From positions 22,894,001-22,958,000 of the forward strand of contig JAWQUS010000007.1 in the NCBI GenBank assembly GCA_036365455.1: DNA of 64,000 bases, read 5' to 3'. The stretch comes from Macrosoma leucophasiata. Its lineage: Eukaryota; Arthropoda; Insecta; Lepidoptera; Hedylidae. The first letter of the stretch is position 1, and each line of letters opens with the position of its first letter. The position numbers were made by a program, and so were the translations under genes. Positions 57,918-64,000 of the stretch are shown here, piece after piece. Below the pieces are notes generated by a model. That model made no database searches. It saw nothing but the letters and a program-made list of their open reading frames with translations, and was not told the origin of the DNA.

Positions 57918-57922
57918 GATAG
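56829..57922 (+). pseudogene. LINE reverse transcriptase segment, open but truncated at both ends
   Basis: About 363 codons without a stop: HGFRTGRGCMDQVFSLR, CGFVDLEKAFDRV, IGVKQGCVLSSRLF, LLYADDAVIV, VYLGCAFSKDG-type block, MLRWFGHIERM and GRPRLTYHD. The YADD catalytic box is intact. The endonuclease, the RT fingers and the true C-terminus are absent; the stop codon comes from the target duplication. The frame continues upstream to 56732 through the inverted 3' UTR, which is not LINE coding sequence. Confidence 0.8.
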
Positions 57923-57961
57923 TCATAGATATAAATTATTTTAAATAGATTTATTGATCTT

Positions 57962-58262
57962 TGTTTTATATTATTTCGCAATAACACATGCTTGTGAAAT
58001 ATATTTTATTTTTAAAGAAAAATTTGACTTCAGGCGAGGCTCGAACTCGCGACCTACTGGGAATCTAGTCCAGCCGCTCTTCCAATTGAGCTACTGAAGT
58101 CCTGCCCGATTTGTCAAATCTTTCCTTCACATTTATTGTATTGCTTTATGGTAGCAGCAGCGCCATCTATTACCAACTATGCTGGAACTATGCTGGACTA
58201 GATTCCCAGTAGGTCGCGAGTTCGAGTCTCGCCTGAAGTCAAATTTTTCTTTAAAAATAAAA
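57962..58262 (-). mobile_element. tRNA-like retroposon TL, copy 3, inverted dimer
   Basis: Flanked by exact TTTATTGATCTT (57950-57961, 58263-58274). Holds a complete copy in reverse (tRNA-like block 58027-58100) followed by the 3' half of a second copy in forward orientation from about 58190. Confidence 0.82.
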
Positions 58263-58344
58263 TTTATTGATCTTGTTATCGTGTTTTCAAAATATTTCAA
58301 ATAGCACTTGTTTTTTTTTGAGGCAGTAGGTTTTAGAGTATTTT

Positions 58345-58715
58345 ACTGGTGGTAGAACTTCAGTGTAGGGAGCCGAGGGTGTAGGCACCAACGCATTATC
58401 TATTCCATCTGCCGCCAAATGGTAGTGTTCAGCACTATCGTGTTTCCGTTAGTTAACACAAAAACATTACAACTAAGGTCAGGGTGGCAACGCATCTGCA
58501 TTATGACCTCTAGTTTTTGTGTAGATATCTATAGACTGCAGTCATTACTTAACATCCATGTGAACTGCATGTTTGTTTGTCAGCAGGCCTCAGGAGTGGC
58601 AACGCATCTACATTGAAATCTCTGGTATCCTGTAGATGTTTATAGGCTTCAGTATGTACTTACCATCAATGTAAACTTTATGCTTGTTTGCCCCTGCATG
58701 AAATAAAAAAAAGTT
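58345..58715 (+). repeat. Two R1 copies in tandem
   Basis: First copy from GGTGGTAGAACTTCAGTG to GCATGTTTGTTTGTC (58565), second from CAGGCCTCAGGAGTGGCAAC to GCTTGTTTGCCCCTGC and an A-run (58715). Confidence 0.65.
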
Positions 58716-59091
58716 GCTGGCAGTAGAGCCGCAGGTCCGCTCGCCTTGATTGTAAAAATTATATTATGCACATGGAGAAAACTAAATGAATATGAAATGT
58801 TAATTAAAAAAGTGACCTTACAATATTCGCATTGTATAATATAAGAAAATTATTCCAAATTATGATTAAAAATGTATTTACCGGCATTTATTAGTGAGTT
58901 TCAAATTTCAGTATATTAAAAGAAAAATGATAATATTAATTGTTGAATTTAACACTATGCGTAATAAAATTGTTAGTCTGTTATATAGTCAGGAGTAGGC
59001 AAGAGGATAACGAAAAAGTAAAAAAAAAAGAACATGTTCGTGTGCAATTCACATGTGGTAGAAGAAAAACCTTCAAAAAGTTCACAAGAGA

Positions 59092-59533
59092 CATAGAGCA
59101 ACACGGACCACTGGCCGACCGGAGGGAGTTTCAGTCTAGAATGTCAAATTCCCAAAATGTGAAGCGGTTTCAAAATATCAAGTTTCCGAAATTCCAAATG
59201 CCCAAAATGTCAAGTTCCCAAAATTCCAAATTTCCAATATGACAAGTTCCCAAAGTAGCCATAGCGTTTATTACCGATGTAAAAAAGTCATTTTTGCGGG
59301 GAGGAAATACGTGTGACACACACACACACACACACAACAAAAATCGTCTATTACTTCGAAACTCACACCATGACTTTAACAAAATAACATAAACAATTTC
59401 ACGCACACATTTAAAAATCTCGGCAACATGCTTATGGTCACTTGTTCTTGTACTTTTTTTTGACAGAGGGGAAAGCCTGCATATGGCTGCTCTCCTCCGT
59501 TCCGCCACAGCCGATGGCCCTTGTTGCTGTATG
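59092..59533 (+). mobile_element. MITE family M8, copy 6 with internal insertion
   Basis: Exact flanks ACAAGAGA. About 125 bp of degenerate short repeats (words AAATGTCAA, TTCCCAAAATT) interrupt the left part at about 59128-59255, making this copy longer than the others (about 290 bp). Confidence 0.85.
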
Positions 59534-59559
59534 ACAAGAGACTATAATGCTTCCTATAT

Positions 59560-60350
59560 CATTTACTCCCACGTTATATCTTATTAATTCATGTGTCTAT
59601 CTCTTTTTACTGTATGCTTCCTATCTCATTTTCTCCTACGTAAAATCTTTCGAATTTATGAGTCTGTTTCGCTTTAGTGTCGCTTTTTCGTTTCATCCAC
59701 TTTCAAATCACTACTATACTAAAGTTTCCACTTCAAACAAAATACACATATGTAATAAAGCTTTTTTTCTACTAGTAGTTGGCTTAACGAGACTGAGCTT
59801 TGAAAATGTTGAAAAGAAAAGGAGAAATTATAAGTTAGGTGTAATGAGTAGGCTGCGTCGATTTTCCATGTATATGCATATTATGCATTCTTGTGTACAT
59901 ACTACGTGTTATTTGCTATATATTGTTACCAAAAATATAAATTCAGGATATTTTTCCTCAACTGCCTTAGAAGTTTAGTGGTAGCAGGTACTGGGGTCCT
60001 GGGCTGGGGGCTATCAGAGACACAGATCACCCCCAATAGATACCGCATTAGTGAATATTTGTTCGGAGCCGTGTTCACCGTTTTTGAAAACCTTTTTCCA
60101 ACCTGTGTCCACCGTTTTTGACCTCAAAAACGGTGAACACGGAGACGGGAGACGTAACTAAAGCGCTGTAATTGGCTGTTTGAATTGGAGACTTGAATAC
60201 GCCCACTCATTGAGCTGTCGATATTTCTTATCGATTTTTTTTCACATTTATTTGCTTTTTTTAAAGATAATTGAGCAGAACTTGGAAAATACAGTTGTCA
60301 GTAATTAGAAATAATATAATCATAATTTCAGAAATAATTTATTTTATGTT
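59560..60350. other. Intergenic region with short duplications and a hairpin
   Basis: ATGCTTCCTAT-containing text is repeated about 70 bp apart near 59550-59640. CCGTGTTCACCGTTTTTGA pairs with TCAAAAACGGTGAACACGG at 60069-60140. No gene. Confidence 0.45.
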
Positions 60351-60359
60351 ATACAGATT

Positions 60360-61000
60360 TTAAGTGTTTGGAACTCCATACAAACGCTTAAAATCTGGTT
60401 ACCTATTACATAGACATAGACATTCCGTACAATTATTATAATTTAAGAGATGCTTTAAAGTGGCCTATTTAAATGTTATTTTAATAAATAATCATAATCC
60501 GCTGTGCTGTACGTGCGCGATGGCCTGTCAAACATTTAAAGTTACTAATCCTCTAAAGCTATATACTTTTACCCGATTTTAAGCGTTTGTATGGAATTCA
60601 ACACAAACGCTTAAAATCTGGTTACCTATTACATAGTATACATAGACATCAATGAGTGACGTGTATTTCCACACGCACTTATCAACATTTAAATTTTTAT
60701 TTAGCCAATAAAAGAAAATAAAAAAAATAGGAAATTTGTGGTATAGCTTACTTAACGAGCTCAAGATCACTCATTTACCTGGCTAAGTGATAGCGGTAAT
60801 GTATGGTAGTAGAGCCAGATAAACATTATGACATATATACAGACATATAAAATTTAGAAAACACTTAAGATATTTAATTTAGTATAGTGCGTCGCCTACA
60901 ATACGTATAGAATGGACACTTCGACATCCCGCCCGATTTCCCCGCCTCACCCAACCTCCCTCCTCTTTTGGCAACGGAATGGTATTCTACAGCGAGGTTC
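60360..61000. repeat. Fragments of repeat Q
   Basis: AAACGCTTAAAATCTGGTTA occurs twice (60384, 60605) and GGACACTTCGACATCCCGCC at about 60912. Confidence 0.45.
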
Positions 61001-61029
61001 CGTTCAATGTTAGGGTTCCTTGAGGTGTT

Positions 61030-61600
61030 AATTACGAAAATGGTATCTCCATTCAAGTCAAAGATGGCGGACATAATTATTTTTAGAAAATATGATATGG
61101 ATTTCTATTTCACGGTTTCCTGAGGTGCATTTTTCTAATCCAAGATGGCGGACAGATTTTTTTATAAATATGATATGGGTATCAATTTATAGGTTTCTTG
61201 GGGTGATGATTACGAAAATGGCATCCGTTTTCAGATCCAAGATGGCGGACAGATTTTTTCTTCAAAATGTGATATGGGTATCAATTTCGAGGTTTCTTGG
61301 GGTGCTGATTACGAAAATGGCATCCGTTTTCAGATCCGAGATGGCGGACAGTTTTTTCTTTCAAAATATAATATGGATATAAATTTCGACATTTTTTGGG
61401 GTGCTGATAACAAAAATGGCATCCATTTTCAGATCCAAGATAGCGGACGGCCTTTTTTTTTCAAAATGTGATATTGGTATCAATTTCGAGGTTTCTTGGA
61501 GTGCCGATTACGAAAATGACATCTGTTTTCAGATCCGAAATGGCGGATAAACTTTTTTTTTCAAAATGTGATATGGGTATCAATTTTATAAAAAAATATT
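61030..61600 (+). repeat. 98-bp-period satellite with AAGATGGCGGAC motif
   Basis: About six units; the motif CAAGATGGCGGAC or a variant recurs at about 61060, 61139, 61237, 61335, 61433 and 61534, i.e. at 98-bp spacing over the central units. Each unit also has TGATATGGGTATCAATTT and ACGAAAATGGCATCCGTTTT. The open frames across it come from the repeat and are not a gene. Confidence 0.8.
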
Positions 61601-61690
61601 TCCGTATAAATGGATATAATTTTTTATAAAAGTGATATGGGTATCAATTTTATAAAAAATTATATCCATTTATATGGAAATAATTTGTTA
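61585..61690. repeat. AT-rich inverted repeat at the satellite's end
   Basis: TATTTCCGTATAAATGGATA and its inverted copy TATCCATTTATATGGAAATA pair across a unit fragment TGATATGGGTATC. Confidence 0.55.
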
Positions 61691-61795
61691 TACATTTTTT
61701 TTTTATTATGTTAAGAAACCGCGAATTTAACACCTTAACACAATGTAGAAAAATAAATAAGTCCGCCAGCTTCGATTTGAAAGGAGATACCATTC

Positions 61796-61915
61796 AGAAT
61801 CAGAATCAGAAATTAATTTATTCATTTACGGTGACAATACGGTGAACAAAATAAATTAAAGTGAAAAACAATTATTGATATGCACGTCTAATTGAAAAAA
61901 AAAATATATATATAT
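61796..61915 (-). repeat. Second copy of the (GAATCA)n-tailed retroposon end
   Basis: Shares AGAATCAGAATCAGAAA and the following AT-rich 100 bp with 22056-22266, ending in an (AT)n run. Confidence 0.5.
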
Positions 61916-62825
61916 AAGGTTTTAAAGTGTTATTAAAAATATCGATACCGACTAATAACGTATATGCGGTACAACACTATCGATCGACTTTCTTATCTTA
62001 GAAAGGGACAAATAATGTAAATAACGTAATGAGTGAGCAGGACTTTGCGAAAATATACTTGTGCAAAATCCAGTTTAATTGATCTCTGATGATACGTGTT
62101 TAATATGAATTATTTACTTACCGGTGAACTATCATACCATCTTTTTAAATATTTGATGTTCTAGACGTATTTAGATATGATTTTAGTGCGCAGGAAGCCA
62201 TTTCCTGGATATTTTCGGTCGAAAATGAATTATTTCTCGCGTACGCACGGGTCGGAGACTTGGTCGGTAATGGCGTCATTGGCGACGCGATTTCGAGCAT
62301 TGAAAATTAGTTAGCAAATTAGCTAGCAACTTGCTGTGCGCGTCGGTTGCCCTGTATGCGGTATCTATCGGGGGTGATTTGTGATAACCCTGAGAGATAA
62401 CCCTATAAAATCTCTGGTTCAATTGCGAATTTTACATTTTCTAGCATGGAATGCTAAAAACATAATTTTGAATTTAAAACCAGAAAGGAATTGAACTTGG
62501 ACTTTTTCTTTTATTTGTGTCAATTAGTCTTCTCTTCGCAATTGAAAATTGTTAGGTGGACCATGGGCTATATATTCCGCTGAATTATCTAGCTGGTGGA
62601 CCACCGCAAGTTTAATTAGGTACCCCTAGTACACCTAACGTACAAGAGGTGTACCATGGGCAGAAAATTTTACCCCTGGTTCACCCAGGCGGACTAAGTA
62701 GGTGTACCACGGGCAATGATCGAAATAATTTGTTTTACGCCATTACTAATATGACGAGGAAGAAAGCAATAAAACGAATATAATATATGATATTAATTAA
62801 TGAATTTGAAAAACAGTTTGTAATA
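61916..62825. other. Intergenic region with degenerate repeats
   Basis: Around 62560-62720 words such as GGTGGACCATGGGC, GGTGTACCATGGGC and GGTGTACCACGGGC recur, suggesting a degenerate tandem repeat. CGGGGGTGATTTGTG near 62368 resembles SINE-body text at about 60025. Confidence 0.4.
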
Positions 62826-63217
62826 CAGGGTTAATTTAAATTAAGGCATTACCTCTTGCAGGCAGCCTTTACATGTTTTTTTTTAACAACAAAAGTTGTT
62901 GGGATTGTCCAACAACATTTGTTCTAAGACTTTTTATTATTTAAGTTTAACCATACATTTTTTTTGGCCTCTTGAACTAGCATTTACTCTAAGCGTAGGT
63001 ATGCCACGCACCTTTGTCTAGGCAAAATATCGCCACCTGCAGCGCTGAGCGGTGTTGTGGACGCAGCGGCGGCAATACTCTTTTGAACTCTTGAAATATT
63101 TTTTGTTTATTTATTTGGTATTGTTTATGTAGTAGTGTAAGTGTAGTTATATTATGTTTTGGGATTGATTAGAGATGCTGCTTGCAAGAGGTAATGCGCT
63201 AATTTCAATTAACCCTG
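62826..63217. mobile_element. MITE with ~42-bp inverted ends and TA flanks
   Basis: CAGGGTTAATTTAAATTAAG at the left and its inverted copy at the right (ending TTAACCCTG), with TA on both sides, fit a Tc1/mariner-type MITE. It begins about 79 bp beyond the stop of the terminal exon at 63296. Confidence 0.8.
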
Positions 63218-63295
63218 TATATTTTTTTGTATTGCTGATCAAATGTAGTATTTGAAAATAAAATTTATGTTTGACAATAAAAGTGATCGATGTTT

Positions 63296-63445
63296 CTAAT
63301 GTTTTTTAATCATTTTAGACCTTCTATTGATATAAAACTGTCTACTAGGGTCGCAGTGTGTCCGCAGTTGTTTTTTGTCCCATGACACTGACTCCATGAG
63401 CCATTCCGGGGAGACATACGGCACTTGTAGTTTTCTAAGCATGAT
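63296..63445 (-). CDS. Putative terminal exon of an unrecognised gene
   Basis: Acceptor CTTACTTCTACAG on the minus strand opens a 49-codon frame, IMLRKLQVPYVSPEWLMESV followed by a Lys-rich tail, ending at TAG. The pattern 'P-V-SPEWL..S' resembles the last helix of a BRCT domain, but one helix is too little to assign a family. The upstream exons would lie beyond the right edge. The frame stays open to 63505, but the acceptor is strong and the extra residues look intronic. Convergent with MROH1. A TA-flanked MITE starts about 80 bp past the stop. Confidence 0.45.
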   Translation of the reverse strand: MMLRKLQVPYVSPEWLMESVSWDKKQLRTHCDPSRQFYINRRSKMIKKH

Positions 63446-63505
63446 CTGTAGAAGTAAGGGGCGTCCATTAATTACGTTAGATGTTTGGGGAGAGCCAAAT
63501 CGCAT

Positions 63506-64000
63506 CTAATCTCACTTTGAAGAGAGAGGGAATCGCGGCAAATATCACGTTCCTAATTTAGTTCCGCAGAAAAGAAACTGAACAAATTGGTAAATTAAGT
63601 TGAACATATCTCTTCACCCAAAATATACTCAGATCTAGCCCATTGTTGAGCAGTATTACAAACTAGTAGGAATATTTCACGAAAAACCAATGAACTTGCT
63701 ATTTTTAGCCTAAAACGTGGATTTTTTGAGTTATTTTAATCCCCGAGACATCTAGTTCACAACACACAATATTCTTTCCAATAAACCAACTTTAAGTAGG
63801 AAATTATCAAAAAAATCATTAAAAAAAAGGTTGCAATAATCTCTTTCTTAAAGTGGTTGTACGGAAGCAAATGTTTAAAGGTTTGGTTATAAAAGCTGAG
63901 CAGTATCTTTTAAAGATATAGCTATTAATCTCACAGGATTGGCCGGCGCAGGTGTACCGGGGAAAGGAGCTCGAAAGCTCTCGGTTTTGACAACTTGTTG
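63506..64000. other. Right-edge sequence, presumed intron of the terminal-exon gene
   Basis: AT-rich with no recognised coding or repeat feature. Confidence 0.35.

Noticed and set aside
59547..59978. 143-codon frame with hydrophobic start as a membrane protein
   Set aside because: Built partly on a locally duplicated sequence, AT-rich hydrophobic codons only, no homologue recognised.
61092..61471. Open frames in the 98-bp satellite as repeat proteins
   Set aside because: The 98-bp period is not a multiple of three, so the frame shifts each unit.

Overview
The window looks like nuclear DNA of a moth or butterfly (Lepidoptera). It is AT-rich and intron-rich, and densely packed with short retroposons, MITEs, Helitron-like ends, a mariner and several LINE fragments of types common in that order. 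No species can be named from the sequence. No bacterial-type operon, CRISPR array, rRNA or convincing functional tRNA gene was seen.

Three host genes are supported. (1) On the minus strand, two exons of a skywalker/TBC1D24-type Rab GAP: a short first coding exon at 28617-28728, a 22.65 kb repeat-filled intron, and the start of the TBC domain at 5763-5965. The next exon was not found and probably lies off the left edge. The second exon also extends as an open frame to an ATG at 6122 inside a GC-rich patch, so it may double as an alternative first exon. (2) On the plus strand, a complete MROH1 orthologue (HEAT-repeat protein) in 12 coding exons from 33590 to 54575. Every exon-exon phase agrees, giving 1644 codons plus stop. 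Exon 5 alone is 2.8 kb. (3) On the minus strand at the right edge, the likely last exon (63296-63445) of an unrecognised gene. The first two genes are divergent, separated by about 5 kb that holds a LINE remnant and a foldback retroposon. MROH1 and the third gene are convergent.

The rest is mobile-element landscape. Region by region: 1-5.7 kb, retroposon copies and an RTE-type 3' end; 6-28.6 kb (sky intron 1), at least eight repeat families including hAT-type MITEs with exact 8-bp target duplications; 29-33.5 kb, intergenic with a tRNA-like foldback retroposon and a 5'-truncated LINE with poly(A); 33.6-54.6 kb, MROH1 with introns holding a near-intact mariner, a 1.8 kb composite insertion, a 2.2 kb foldback element and decayed copies of MROH1's own exons; 54.6-63.3 kb, a compound foldback just after the MROH1 stop, a LINE with a 5' inversion, an inverted tRNA-like retroposon and a 98-bp-period satellite carrying a YY1/Pho-like motif.

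The observations most worth following are: the relic and partial duplicates of exons 3, 8 and 9 inside MROH1; mobile elements packed against MROH1 splice acceptors; a tRNA-like retroposon carrying paired CTCF-like cores; a LINE 5' inversion that links a tRNA-headed SINE to its probable LINE partner; and a foldback element supplying the first canonical poly(A) signal of MROH1. No wholly new protein system was identified.
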